Source of the DNA: CAVSKL01 sp963728475 [NCBI: Candidatus Eiseniibacteriota bacterium]
GTDB lineage: Bacteria; Eisenbacteria; RBG-16-71-46; JABDJR01
Length of the DNA stretch: 64,000 nt
Assembly (NCBI GenBank): GCA_963728475.1
Contig: CAVSKL010000001.1
Coordinates: forward strand, 1,116,001-1,180,000
Direction of reading: 5' to 3'
Positions 8,941-17,714 of the stretch are shown one piece after another. The notes under the pieces were generated by a model. That model was not told the DNA's origin. It worked only from the letters and a program-made list of their open reading frames with translations, and searched no databases. Numbering within the stretch: the first letter of the stretch is position 1; every line of letters starts with the position of its first letter. The position numbers and the translations under genes were made by a program.

Positions 8941-9570
8941 ATGCGCTCGAAATCGCGACCTTTGTTCGCGCTGGTCCTGGTCCTCGCCCTGGGCGGCTGC
9001 TCCGACTCCTCGCCGAACCACGAGGTACAGAACCCGGACAAGGTCTTTCCCTCCACCGTGGGCACCACCTGGGACTATCGCTGGCACGACGACGTGGCTG
9101 AGGCCACGAACACCGTAACCGTGAGCGTGGCCGGCACCGCTTCGCTCCCGCGGTACGGCACCGTGAAGATCCTCACCTACGAAGCCGGCGCGGCGCCCGA
9201 CACCGGGTTCCTTGCCGTCACCGGCGACACCGTGAGCTTTCTCCAGAAGTCGTACTATCCCCTGGGCCAGTACCCGCGCGTCGCCGTCTTCGTGCTTCCC
9301 CTTGAGGTGGGAGCGACCTGGCGCCGGCCCTTCTTTTTCAACGACACCTCGCGGGTCGAGGCGGTGGAGACGGTCACCGTCCCCGCGGGGACCTTCGCGG
9401 GCGCGATCCGGATTCAGGAGACCTGGGGACCCGCCTTCAACAGCTTCGGCAGCGTGACCACCTGGGTCGTGCCGGGAGTGGGAATCGTGAAGGAGGATCG
9501 ACGGGAGTACTCCCTCGGCCCGCTCGCGGAGTACCAGCGAGAGCTCATCGCGTATCATCCGGCTCGCTGA
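8941..9570 (+). CDS. Putative lipoprotein, unknown function
   Basis: 209 residues. Signal peptide ending in the lipobox LALGGC, so the mature protein should be lipid-anchored. The remainder is beta-rich, with repeated short strands and aromatic residues (TTWDYRW, TTWVVPGVGIV). Two possible Met starts lie five codons apart; ATG 8941 gives the cleaner signal peptide. No domain recognised. It is flanked by a divergently arranged neighbour and a convergent membrane-protein gene, so it is probably a single-gene unit. Confidence 0.7.
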   Translation: MRSKSRPLFALVLVLALGGCSDSSPNHEVQNPDKVFPSTVGTTWDYRWHDDVAEATNTVTVSVAGTASLPRYGTVKILTYEAGAAPDTGFLAVTGDTVSFLQKSYYPLGQYPRVAVFVLPLEVGATWRRPFFFNDTSRVEAVETVTVPAGTFAGAIRIQETWGPAFNSFGSVTTWVVPGVGIVKEDRREYSLGPLAEYQRELIAYHPAR

Positions 9571-9583
9571 CCGCCGCCTGGGC

Positions 9584-10696
9584 CTACCGCTCTTCCCGTC
9601 CCGCCGACCGCTCCCGGTCGATCATGTAGTCGAGGATGACCAGGACCAGCACGTTGAAGGCCAGCCCGATCAGCGCCTCGAACTGCTTCTCGTAGAAGAT
9701 GAAGATCTGGGTGAGGAAGATGGTGACCAGGACCGATCGCTTGAACGCGCGGTACGCCTCGAGCTTGGACCGCCGCACCCGGATCACCCCCAGCACCACG
9801 AACACACCGGAAAGCAACGACGATCCCACCACCGCGAAGTGGACGAAGCTCGAGGTGGGCACCCGCCCGGTGATCAACCAGAGGAACCGGCTCTTCAGGA
9901 TCTCCTCCCGCCCCAGCCCCACCACGAACACCAGCGCGAACACATACCCGAGCCGCACCAGCAACTGCGCCCCGAAGAAGATCACCAGCCCCGCGTCGAA
10001 CCCGGGAAGCTGCGCCACCCGCACGTAGAACGCCCGGAGCCGCCGCCGGAGCCGGCTTACCGGGTCCGGCGCCGACACCGCCACCGGCTCCACCCGGTCC
10101 AGGACGTCGCCGAGGGGCGCCACCAGCGGGTTCGCCGGGTCGCTGCGCTCCAGGTAGCGGCGGGCGCGGCGGCGCTCCTCCACGTCCAGGTCGTGGCGCG
10201 CCACCTCCTCGAACTCGCGGAGCGCGTTCACCAGGTATTCCTCCCGGGAATAGCGCTGGTGCCCCTGGATCATCCGCACCACCAGGACCAGGATCACGAA
10301 CACCGCGTAGATCATCGCCGCCGCGGGGCGGAAGAAGTAGTCGTTGTCCTGGGTGACGAACTTCCCGACCTCGTCGATGAAGAGCCCGAACCCCACTCCC
10401 CCGATCACCGAGGCGATCCGCATCGAGCGCCGGCTGGTGAAGAGCAACAAGTTCACCACCGCCACCGTGAGGAAGAGCCCGCCCCAGAGCACGTGGGCCA
10501 CGTGGATCACCTCGCCCCCGACCTGGGGATAGCCGGTGAGCCGCAGGTAGAACCGCACCACCAGGATGGTGGCCACCGCGGCCACGAGGGCGGTCTGGAG
10601 GTACTCGGCGGCGCGGACGTTGCGGACGAAGCGCCGTTGGCGGCGGGCCGGCTCCGCCGGCCTCCCGCGTTTCGTATCCCCCGCCCGAGGCCCCAT
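9584..10696 (-). CDS. Polytopic membrane protein, unknown function
   Basis: About 370 residues with eight or so hydrophobic helices split into two groups by a charged cytoplasmic segment (YSREEYLVNALREFEEV through DPVSRLRRRLRAF). I do not recognise a family. A conserved-looking acidic motif, GLFIDEVGKFVTQDNDYFF, sits between early helices. ATG 10696 overlaps the stop of the upstream phosphatase-superfamily gene by one base (TGATG), so the two are cotranscribed and may act together. Confidence 0.75.
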   Translation of the reverse strand: MGPRAGDTKRGRPAEPARRQRRFVRNVRAAEYLQTALVAAVATILVVRFYLRLTGYPQVGGEVIHVAHVLWGGLFLTVAVVNLLLFTSRRSMRIASVIGGVGFGLFIDEVGKFVTQDNDYFFRPAAAMIYAVFVILVLVVRMIQGHQRYSREEYLVNALREFEEVARHDLDVEERRRARRYLERSDPANPLVAPLGDVLDRVEPVAVSAPDPVSRLRRRLRAFYVRVAQLPGFDAGLVIFFGAQLLVRLGYVFALVFVVGLGREEILKSRFLWLITGRVPTSSFVHFAVVGSSLLSGVFVVLGVIRVRRSKLEAYRAFKRSVLVTIFLTQIFIFYEKQFEALIGLAFNVLVLVILDYMIDRERSAGREER

Positions 10697-11652
10697 CAGC
10701 GCTCCACCACTCCCAGGAACTCCAGAAGCGCCGGGGTGAAGTCCTCCAGCCGCCGGAGCCGCGGGGCCAGGGTGCGCGCGCCCTCGCCGAACACCAGGGT
10801 GGGGACGGGGTTGTGGGTGTGGGTCTTGATCGAGAGATCCTCCACGTTCCCGTGGTCGCTGGCCACCACCAGGGTGGTCTCCGCGAGGTCGATCCGCGCC
10901 AGGGCCTCGGCCAGGAAGCGTTCGAGCTTCAGGAGTTCCCGTTCCGCCTTCCCCTCGTCCATGGCGTGCCCGGCCTTGTCGGTCTGGAAGAACTCGAACA
11001 GCGTGAAGGCGTACCCGTCGCTGGCCCGGGCCAGGACCCGGCCCGCCTCCTCCGGGGTCCGCAGGGCGAGGTCCACCCCGCGGGAGCGGACGGACTCGTG
11101 GGTGATGTCCTGGTACACCGCGCGTCCGGCCACGAGGTCGTCGACGGTGCGGAAGGGGAGCCCGGCGGCGCGGTTGGACCAGGTGGTGGCGCTCATCCCC
11201 TTCTTCCACACCGCCTCGCCCAGCTCGAAGAAGAGGGGGCGGAACGCGTTCAGGAAGGCGGTGGGGAGCGAGGCCTCGGTGAGCCGCTTGAGGATCGAGG
11301 CGCGCATCAGGATCCGCTGCAAGGTGATGGTGGGGAAGCCGTTCAGGTGCCGGTTCAGCGCCGCCGCCCCGTTCTCGCCGGTGAAGAGCGTGGTCTGGCC
11401 GGTGGCGCTCTGGGGCAGTCCCGGCACCCCGAGCGAGGCGTCGGTGGCGACCACCGCGCCGTCGTGGCGGAGGGCGGCGGGGCGGAGCACCTCGGGCAGC
11501 TCCGGCGGGCGCCCCCCCTGGGGCGGCGCCCGCCATCCCCGGGGAAGGAAGTTCGCGAGGAGATCGAGTTCCGGATGCCGGAGCGGGTCGGCGGGGGAAT
11601 CGGGATCGCCCAGCCCCAGTCCGTCCACGAACACGAAGATCACGCGACGCAT
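10696..11652 (-). CDS. Alkaline-phosphatase-superfamily metalloenzyme (phosphopentomutase/iPGM-like)
   Basis: 318 residues. Superfamily metal-site motifs are visible: VFVDGLGLGD at the N-terminus, LPQSATGQTTLFTGENG around the expected Ser/Thr nucleophile, FQTDKAGHAMD, and VASDHGNVED followed by THTHNPVPTLVFG. The order and short length match small metalloenzymes related to cofactor-independent phosphoglycerate mutase, but the iPGM insertion domain is absent. Substrate unknown. It is the first gene of a two-gene operon with the membrane protein. Confidence 0.85.
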   Translation of the reverse strand: MRRVIFVFVDGLGLGDPDSPADPLRHPELDLLANFLPRGWRAPPQGGRPPELPEVLRPAALRHDGAVVATDASLGVPGLPQSATGQTTLFTGENGAAALNRHLNGFPTITLQRILMRASILKRLTEASLPTAFLNAFRPLFFELGEAVWKKGMSATTWSNRAAGLPFRTVDDLVAGRAVYQDITHESVRSRGVDLALRTPEEAGRVLARASDGYAFTLFEFFQTDKAGHAMDEGKAERELLKLERFLAEALARIDLAETTLVVASDHGNVEDLSIKTHTHNPVPTLVFGEGARTLAPRLRRLEDFTPALLEFLGVVER

Positions 11653-11783
11653 GGAACCGATGGTAGACCCCGGCGCGGCCGCGGACCACCGGGATGACGC
11701 GCGGGAGGCGGTTGCGCTCCGTGGAGGCGGCCCGGCAAGACACCCCCGTACCGGGCCGAGGATGGCGCCCGCCCCCGGGGCCG

Positions 11784-11792
11784 TGGTATAAC
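11784..11792 (+). promoter_or_regulatory. Extended -10 promoter element close to the amylase start
   Basis: TGGTATAAC fits the extended -10 form TGnTATAAT. It ends nine bases before the ATG at 11802, and the gap is a C-run with no Shine-Dalgarno sequence, suggesting a leaderless or nearly leaderless mRNA. Confidence 0.5.
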
Positions 11793-11801
11793 CCCCCCCT
11801 C

Positions 11802-13160
11802 ATGACTGGCCATGACCCGCGCGCCGGCGCCGCGTCCCCGCCCGAGGCGGGTGCGGTGGACGGGGTGCACCTTCGAGAGGGACGGCTCGGAGGCCTCGGG
11901 GGGTTGGAACCCCCCGGGCGGTTCCTGAGCGGCGCCCTCTACTCCATCTACCCGCGCGCGTTCAGCCGCGAGGGCACCCTGGCCGCGATCGTCCCCGCGC
12001 TCGACCGGATCGCCGCCCTCGGCGCGACCGCGATCTGGCTCCTGCCCATCCATCCCATCGGGGTCGAGGGACGCAAGGGCACCGCGGGTTCCCCGTACTC
12101 GATCCGCGACTACCGGAAGGTGGATCCCGCCCTCGGCACCCTGCAGGACCTGAAACTCCTGGTGGAGGCGGCCCACCGTCGCGGCCTGGCGGTGATCCTG
12201 GACTACGTGGCCAACCATGCCGCCAACGACCCGGACATGCCGGAGGCGCGGCCGGATTGGTTCACCAGCGACGCCGCCGGCCGGCCCACCCGGCGCCACC
12301 GGGACTGGTCCGACGTCTCCGACTGGCGGCACGACGCTCCCGGCGCCGCCGACTACCTGGTGGAGAGCGCGCTCTTCTGGGTCCGCGAGGCCGGCGTGGA
12401 CGGCTTCCGGTGCGACGTGGCGGGGATGGTGCCGCGCCCCTTCTGGCGGACCCTTCACCGGCGGCTAGAGGAAGTGCGCCCCGGCGCGTTCCTGCTGGCG
12501 GAATGGGAGGACGCCGAGCTCCACACCATCGCCTTTCACGCCTCCTACGACTGGATGCTCTACCGGGCGCTCCGGGACGTGGTGATGGGGCGATGCGACG
12601 CCGGCGCGGTGGGCGAGGCGCTCACCGCCTGGCAGGAGAACTTTCCCGGGCCCGCGCTCCCGCTCCGGTTCCTGGAGAACCACGACTACCCGCGGGCGGT
12701 GGCCACCTTCGGCCGCGAGCGGCTCCCCGCCTGCGCCGCGGTCACGTTTCTCTCCGGCGGCCTCCCGCTCCTCTACAACGGGCAGGAGGTGGGGGCCGTC
12801 CGCCGGCCGAGCCTCTTCGAACCGGATCCCATCGACTGGAGCCGCCCCGGCGACGAGTACGCCCGGCTCTACCGGGAGCTGATCGCGCTCCAGCGCGCCG
12901 GCGATCCCTGGGGCCCGGGCCCGGCGCGGGTGATCCCCACCGACCGCCCCCGGGAGGTGGCCGCGTTCGTGCGCGAGGGGGTCCGCAAGCGGGGCCTGGT
13001 GGTGGCGAACCTGGGCCGGAACCGGCTGGGGGTCCTGAACGGCACGCCCGCCCCCACCGGAGTGTTCAGCGGAGTCCTCGGGACCGGGGTGTGGCGGGCG
13101 GGAGACACGCTCATCCTCGAACCGGGAGAAGCCTGGGTGGGGGAGGCTCCGCGGTCATGA
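11802..13160 (+). CDS. Alpha-amylase family (GH13) glycoside hydrolase
   Basis: 452 residues with a (beta/alpha)8 GH13 core. Region I DYVANHAAND, region II DGFRCDVAG with nucleophile D205, the acid/base E234 in LLAEWED, and region IV FLENHDYPRA with D295 are all present. No signal peptide, so probably cytoplasmic; substrates are likely alpha-glucans or related oligosaccharides such as trehalose or maltodextrin. The stop overlaps the next start by 4 bp. The N-terminal 40 residues precede the domain and look unstructured. Confidence 0.92.
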   Translation: MTGHDPRAGAASPPEAGAVDGVHLREGRLGGLGGLEPPGRFLSGALYSIYPRAFSREGTLAAIVPALDRIAALGATAIWLLPIHPIGVEGRKGTAGSPYSIRDYRKVDPALGTLQDLKLLVEAAHRRGLAVILDYVANHAANDPDMPEARPDWFTSDAAGRPTRRHRDWSDVSDWRHDAPGAADYLVESALFWVREAGVDGFRCDVAGMVPRPFWRTLHRRLEEVRPGAFLLAEWEDAELHTIAFHASYDWMLYRALRDVVMGRCDAGAVGEALTAWQENFPGPALPLRFLENHDYPRAVATFGRERLPACAAVTFLSGGLPLLYNGQEVGAVRRPSLFEPDPIDWSRPGDEYARLYRELIALQRAGDPWGPGPARVIPTDRPREVAAFVREGVRKRGLVVANLGRNRLGVLNGTPAPTGVFSGVLGTGVWRAGDTLILEPGEAWVGEAPRS

Positions 13161-14005
13161 ATCCGGTCACGGCCAGGAGGACGGGAATCCTGGAGCGGGT
13201 ACTCGAGCGCTGGCAGCTTCCCCGCCCGGCCTTGCCCACGGCCGAGGCCCTGGACGATCTCCACGCGGCCTGGCTCGTCCACGTCCCGTTCGAGAACGCC
13301 ACCAAACTGGTGAAGGCGGCCCGGCTCATGAACCCGGAGGCGGCCGTGCGCGGGCCGGTGGAGTTCTGGGAGGACCATCTCCGGTGGGGGAGCGGCGGTA
13401 CCTGCTTCGCCTCGTCCTACGCCTTCCAGTTCCTCCTTCGCTACCTGGGGTATCGCTCCCGGCTCCTCTTCTGCCACCTCCCCGCCGAGAAGCCCCAGGC
13501 CCACACCGCCCTCCTGGTCGAAGCCGGCGGCGGCACCCATCTGGTGGACGTGGGCTACGCGCTCCCGGCTCCGGTTCCGCTCCCGGCCGGGGATGCGGTG
13601 AGCCGCCGGAGCACGATCTACTACGACGTGGAACTCCGCCCGGGCCCCGGCGGGGAGATCCTGGTCTTCTCGGAGGACGCCCGGGGCCAGCGCTTCCGTT
13701 ACCGGTTCGCCCCTCACGCCGCCGCCGACGGCGCCTACCTGGGGGCCTGGGCCCGGACCTTCGCCCTCACCGCTCCCTACATGCGGCGCCTGGCCCTGGG
13801 CCGATTCCAGGAAAACGCGCGGTTCCTGTACAAGGAGCCGGGCCGGGTGTTCGCGATCAACCGGGAGGGGGAGCGCGAGGTTCCGATGACCGGCCCCCCG
13901 GCGGCGGCGCTCTCGGGCCTTTTTCGGATCCCCCAACCCCTTCTCCAGGCGGCGATTGGGTCGTTGGGCCGGCTTCAGGAGATGCGCGCCGGCTCATTCC
14001 GATAA
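13157..14005 (+). CDS. Arylamine N-acetyltransferase family protein
   Basis: 282 residues. The Cys-His-Asp triad of the NAT family is visible: C83 in SGGTCFASSYAF, H116 in AHTALLVE and D131 in LVDVGYA. These cytoplasmic enzymes transfer acetyl or acyl groups from acyl-CoA to arylamines or hydrazines. ATG 13157 overlaps the stop of the amylase-family gene (ATGA), implying one transcript, although no functional link between them is obvious. Confidence 0.9.
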   Translation: MNPVTARRTGILERVLERWQLPRPALPTAEALDDLHAAWLVHVPFENATKLVKAARLMNPEAAVRGPVEFWEDHLRWGSGGTCFASSYAFQFLLRYLGYRSRLLFCHLPAEKPQAHTALLVEAGGGTHLVDVGYALPAPVPLPAGDAVSRRSTIYYDVELRPGPGGEILVFSEDARGQRFRYRFAPHAAADGAYLGAWARTFALTAPYMRRLALGRFQENARFLYKEPGRVFAINREGEREVPMTGPPAAALSGLFRIPQPLLQAAIGSLGRLQEMRAGSFR

Positions 14006-14065
14006 CCGAAAAGCCGATTCGATCGTTGACCCGGCCTCCCAAGAATCCTAAACTCGCCCCCTGAG

Positions 14066-14084
14066 ATTGAGATTGCGTCTCAAT
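14066..14084. promoter_or_regulatory. Probable Fur operator upstream of fur-feoB
   Basis: Perfect inverted repeat ATTGAGA-TTGCG-TCTCAAT, 67 bp upstream of the fur start. The core TGAGA-N5-TCTCA with an almost identical centre recurs before the porin gene at 17677. Spacing and symmetry suit a Fur-type dimer, so fur is probably autoregulated. Confidence 0.6.
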
Positions 14085-14150
14085 TGCAGCAAGTCCCGCC
14101 GGGGCCTCGGGGAGCCGGCGGGGAGTCACCGGCCGAGGCAAGGAGCACCC

Positions 14151-14639
14151 GTGATATCCGGAAGCGACGTCGGGACCGTTCGCGATCGCGGCAAGGACCG
14201 GAACGGCCCGCTGGTCCGGTTCGAGGAGTACCTGCGGAAGAACAACCTCCGCATGACCCCCGAGCGCCGGGCGGTGCTCGAGGTGGTCCTGGGCCGGGAG
14301 GGGCACTTCGACGCCGAGGAACTCCTAGAGTTCCTGCGCCGGAAGCACAAGCGGGTGAGCCGGGCCACCCTGTACCGGACCCTGGAACACCTTCGGGGGG
14401 CGGGCCTGGTCAAGATGCACCGCTTCGGACGGGGGCAGGCGCTCTTCGAGCGCATCTACGGCCGCCAGCACCACGACCACATGGTCTGCGACCGCTGCGG
14501 CAAGGTGATCGAGTTCGTGAACGGGGAGATCGAGCGGCTCCAGGACGAGGTCTGCGCCCTCCACGGTTTCCGCTCCACCAACCACGTCATGCAGATCTTC
14601 GGGATCTGCGCCGAGTGTCAGGAAAAGAAGGAAGGGTAG
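14151..14639 (+). CDS. fur: Fur family iron-responsive transcriptional regulator
   Basis: 162 residues from GTG 14151, which has AAGGAG six bases upstream; the longer ATG-initiated frame would start inside the operator. Winged helix RMTPERRAVLEVV and SRATLYRTLEHLRGAGLV, then the metal/dimer domain with HHDHMVC, the two CxxC pairs CDRCGK and CAECQ, and HGFRSTNHVMQIFGIC. It should repress iron-uptake genes when Fe(II) is bound. It heads a cluster with feoB and a DtxR-FeoA fusion. Confidence 0.93.
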   Translation: MISGSDVGTVRDRGKDRNGPLVRFEEYLRKNNLRMTPERRAVLEVVLGREGHFDAEELLEFLRRKHKRVSRATLYRTLEHLRGAGLVKMHRFGRGQALFERIYGRQHHDHMVCDRCGKVIEFVNGEIERLQDEVCALHGFRSTNHVMQIFGICAECQEKKEG

Positions 14640-14681
14640 GGCGGTCCCGGGGAGAGGCTCCCCCGGTCGCCGACAACAACC

Positions 14682-16781
14682 ATGGCCAGCATCAGCGAAC
14701 CCATCGTCCAGTGTCACGGCTCCGGCGACGACCCCGCGCTCCGGGGCGTCGCCGCCCGCTCCCGGCTCGTCCTGGTCGGGAACCCCAACGTCGGAAAGAG
14801 CGTGATCTTCGGCTTCCTCACCGGCCGCTACGTCACCGTCTCCAACTATCCCGGCACCACCGTCACCATCACCCGCGGCAAGGCCACGCTCCACGGCGAG
14901 ACCGTGGAGGTGATCGACACCCCCGGGGTGAACAGCCTCATTCCCATGTCGGAGGACGAGCGGGTGACCCGCGACGTGCTCCTGGAGGGGCCGGCCGAGG
15001 CGGTGGTGCAGGTGGCCGACGCCAAGAACCTGCGGCGCTCGCTCCTCATCTCCTCGCAGCTCGCGGAGATGGGGATTCCCTTCGCTCTCGACCTCAACAT
15101 GACCGACGAGGCGGGGAGCCTCGGGGTCGAGGTCGACGAGAACGCCCTGGCCGCCGAGCTGGGGATCGCGGTGGTGAAGACGGTGGCGGTCCGCCGCAAG
15201 GGGTTCGACGAACTCCGCAAGGCGCTTCAGGATCAGCGCCCCGCGACCCTCCCGGTGGCCTATCCGCAACCGGTCGAGGACGCGGTGGCCGAGATGGAGG
15301 CGCGCCTCCCCGACACCCATCTCACCCGGCGGAGCCTCGCGGTGATGCTCCTGGCCGGGGATGAATCGCTGGAGCCCTGGCTCCGGGAGCGGATGGGGGA
15401 TGCCGCCTACGAAGAGATGGAAGCGATCCGCCGCCGGGCCGCCGCCCGGGTGCGCGATCCCCTGAGCCTGGTCATCAACCGGGCCCGGCTGGCCGCGGTG
15501 GACGCGGTGGTGAGCCGGGTCGAGATCCGGCCCCGGCGGCGCCGGGGGACGGTGCTCGACACCGTGGGGTATCTGGCCATGCACCCGGTGTGGGGGGTGC
15601 CCATCCTCCTGGCCGTGCTCTACGGCATGTACCAGTTCGTGGGGGTCCTGGGCGCCGGGACCCTGGTGGACTTCTTCGAGACCACCGTCTTCGGCCACTA
15701 CCTGAGCCCCTGGGCCATCCACGCCACCGACTTCCTTCTCCGCTTCCCCCACCAGTACGCGATGCAGAACGGGGTGGTCCAGCCCGACTACACCGTGCTG
15801 GCGGCGCACCTCGACTGGTGGCAGTACGGGCTCAAGTTCGTCCACGATCTGCTGGTCGGCCCCTACGGCCAGGTGACGATGGCGCTCTCCTACTCCATCG
15901 CGCTGATCCTGCCCATCGTGGCCACCTTCTTCATCGCCTTCGGGCTGCTGGAGGATTCGGGGTACCTTCCGCGGCTCGCGGTGATGGTGAACCGCATCTT
16001 CCGCACCATGGGGCTGAACGGCAAGGCGGTGCTCCCCATGGTGCTGGGCCTGGGCTGCGACACCATGGCCACGCTGACCACCCGGATCCTGGAGACCAAG
16101 AAGGAACGGATCCTGGTCACCCTGCTCCTGGCCCTGGGGGTGCCGTGCTCCGCGCAGCTCGGGGTGATCCTGGGCATGATCCGCGCGCTTTCCTTCGGCG
16201 CCACCCTGGTGTGGGCGGGATCGATCGCGGTGACCATGCTGGCGGTGGGATGGCTGGCGGCGCGGCTCGTCCCCGGCGAGAGCTCGGATTTCATCCTGGA
16301 GCTTCCTCCCATCCGCCGGCCCCAGCTTTCCAACATCGTGGTCAAGACCCTGGCCCGGATCGAGTGGTACATGCGCGAGGCGGTGCCGCTCTTCCTGCTG
16401 GGCACCTTGATCCTCTTCGTGGTGGACGCGTTCCACCTTCTGGGCTACCTGGAGCGGGCGTCCGCCCCGGTGGTCCACGGCGTCCTCGGGCTGCCGCCGC
16501 AGGCCGCCCAGGCGTTCCTGGTGGGGTTCCTTCGCCGTGACTACGGCGCCGCCGGCCTCTACGACCTGTCCCGGCGGGGGCTCCTCGACCCGGTCCAGCT
16601 CATCGTGGCCATGGTCACCATCACCCTGTTCGTCCCCTGCATCGCCAACTTCTTCATCATGCTCAAGGAGCGCGGGGTGAAGACGTCGCTGGCCATGGTG
16701 GCGTTCATCGTGCCGATGGCGTTCCTGGTGGGCGGCGCGCTCAACTACGGGCTCCACGCCCTGGGGGTGACCTTCCGATGA
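14682..16781 (+). CDS. feoB: Ferrous iron transport protein B
   Basis: 699 residues. N-terminal G domain with G1 GNPNVGKS (33-40), the switch YPGTTV, G3 DTPG and G4-like NMTD; then a helical linker and two membrane Gate domains, the first containing LGLGCDTMAT at the position of the conserved Gate cysteine. FeoB is the inner-membrane Fe(II) importer. A short unusual extension precedes the G domain (residues 1-27). It lies between fur and a Cys-rich peptide gene, whose start overlaps by 4 bp. FeoA is supplied by the fused gene two positions downstream. Confidence 0.95.
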   Translation: MASISEPIVQCHGSGDDPALRGVAARSRLVLVGNPNVGKSVIFGFLTGRYVTVSNYPGTTVTITRGKATLHGETVEVIDTPGVNSLIPMSEDERVTRDVLLEGPAEAVVQVADAKNLRRSLLISSQLAEMGIPFALDLNMTDEAGSLGVEVDENALAAELGIAVVKTVAVRRKGFDELRKALQDQRPATLPVAYPQPVEDAVAEMEARLPDTHLTRRSLAVMLLAGDESLEPWLRERMGDAAYEEMEAIRRRAAARVRDPLSLVINRARLAAVDAVVSRVEIRPRRRRGTVLDTVGYLAMHPVWGVPILLAVLYGMYQFVGVLGAGTLVDFFETTVFGHYLSPWAIHATDFLLRFPHQYAMQNGVVQPDYTVLAAHLDWWQYGLKFVHDLLVGPYGQVTMALSYSIALILPIVATFFIAFGLLEDSGYLPRLAVMVNRIFRTMGLNGKAVLPMVLGLGCDTMATLTTRILETKKERILVTLLLALGVPCSAQLGVILGMIRALSFGATLVWAGSIAVTMLAVGWLAARLVPGESSDFILELPPIRRPQLSNIVVKTLARIEWYMREAVPLFLLGTLILFVVDAFHLLGYLERASAPVVHGVLGLPPQAAQAFLVGFLRRDYGAAGLYDLSRRGLLDPVQLIVAMVTITLFVPCIANFFIMLKERGVKTSLAMVAFIVPMAFLVGGALNYGLHALGVTFR

Positions 16782-17011
16782 ACCAGACCTGCCCCATCTG
16801 CGGCGGAGAACTCAAGGACCAGGTCACCACCTGCAACCGCTGTCCCATGAACGGCGGGGGCTGCGGCATGCTCTGCTGCGATAACTGCGGCTACGAGACC
16901 GTGGCCCCCAGGTCCGTCACCGTCGACCTTCTCCGGAAGCTCTTCCGCCGGAAGAAAGAGACCGATGCCCCATCCCGAGTTCCTGAAACAACCGACCGAC
17001 GAGCTTCTTGA
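16778..17011 (+). CDS. Small Cys-rich protein linked to FeoB
   Basis: 77 residues with eight-plus cysteines: CPICGG, CNRCP, GGGCGMLCCDNCGYE, suggesting a zinc ribbon or iron site, then a basic tail RKLFRRKKE. Its start overlaps feoB by 4 bp and its 3-prime end overlaps the next gene by 47 bp. Small Cys-rich proteins are known beside feoB in other bacteria (FeoC or FeoB-associated types), but this one is not clearly either. Expected to be cytoplasmic and to assist or sense FeoB. Confidence 0.7.
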   Translation: MNQTCPICGGELKDQVTTCNRCPMNGGGCGMLCCDNCGYETVAPRSVTVDLLRKLFRRKKETDAPSRVPETTDRRAS

Positions 17012-17633
17012 ATCGATCTGGAACCGGCGGGAGGACGGGGCGGAGCAATCCCCGGCCGCGCTTCTCACCGGGAGTCTGAACGGCGAGGGCCCCGCCGCCC
17101 TCCGGCAGCTGGCGGATGAGGGCCTGATCGCGCTTGCCGGCGACCGGGCGTCCCTCACCGAGGCCGGAGAGGAGCGCGCGCGGGCGGTGGTGCGCGGACA
17201 CCGCCTGGCCGAGCGCCTCCTGGTCGACGTGCTCGGTGTGCCCGAAGACGAGGCGGAGCGGACCGCTTGCCTCATGGAGCACGTGCTGAGCCCGTCGGTG
17301 ATCGACGCGGTGTGCGGATTCCTGGGCCATCCGCCCACCTGTCCCCACGGCCGGCCGGTTCCCCAGGGTCCGTGCTGCACGTCGCGGCGGAACGGGGTGA
17401 AGCCGGTGGTGGTGCCGCTCGAGAACCTGGAGCCGGGGCGGGTGGCGCGGGTGGTGTTCATCGCCCCCGGCGTGGCCAAGCGCCTGGAGCGGCTGGCCAG
17501 CTTCGGCCTGGTGCCGGGGACCGAGGTGGAACTCCGGCAGAAACGGCCGACGTTCGTGGTGGAGATCGGGGGCACGACCCTCGCCCTGGAGAAGGAAGTG
17601 GCGCGCGGGATCTACGTGCGCCGCACCGAGTAA
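16965..17633 (+). CDS. DtxR-type metalloregulator fused to FeoA (SH3-like) domain
   Basis: 222 residues. The N-terminal winged-helix part (about 1-70) is weakly conserved. It is followed by the DtxR metal-binding/dimer region with RGHRLAERLLVDVLG, CLMEHVLSP and TCPHGRPVP, and a C-terminal FeoA/SH3 domain (about 145-222) with GLVPGTEVELRQK. Known relatives (IdeR, MntR) repress uptake genes on binding Fe or Mn. The fused FeoA domain and the operon with feoB suggest an iron-responsive regulator or FeoB partner. Possible competition or layering with Fur in the same operon is unusual. Confidence 0.85.
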   Translation: MPHPEFLKQPTDELLESIWNRREDGAEQSPAALLTGSLNGEGPAALRQLADEGLIALAGDRASLTEAGEERARAVVRGHRLAERLLVDVLGVPEDEAERTACLMEHVLSPSVIDAVCGFLGHPPTCPHGRPVPQGPCCTSRRNGVKPVVVPLENLEPGRVARVVFIAPGVAKRLERLASFGLVPGTEVELRQKRPTFVVEIGGTTLALEKEVARGIYVRRTE

Positions 17634-17634
17634 C

Positions 17635-17664
17635 CGCCGGCGCCCCCCGGTGCCGGCGTCCTTT
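17635..17664 (+). terminator. Hairpin after the feoB operon
   Basis: Stem CGCCGGC (17635-17641) with GCCGGCG (17652-17658), extended inward by three pairs around a C4 loop and followed by CCTTTC. The T-tract is weak. It separates the Feo genes from the porin operon. Confidence 0.45.
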
Positions 17665-17676
17665 CAAGCTTCTTGA

Positions 17677-17691
17677 TGAGACTGCGTCTCA
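17677..17691. promoter_or_regulatory. Second copy of the fur-type operator, upstream of the porin operon
   Basis: TGAGA-CTGCG-TCTCA, identical in half-sites and spacing to the site before fur. It lies 24 bp upstream of the porin ATG, next to CACTATAGG, where a repressor would block transcription. Confidence 0.6.
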
Positions 17692-17714
17692 GTATCACTA
17701 TAGGGGGGAATCGC

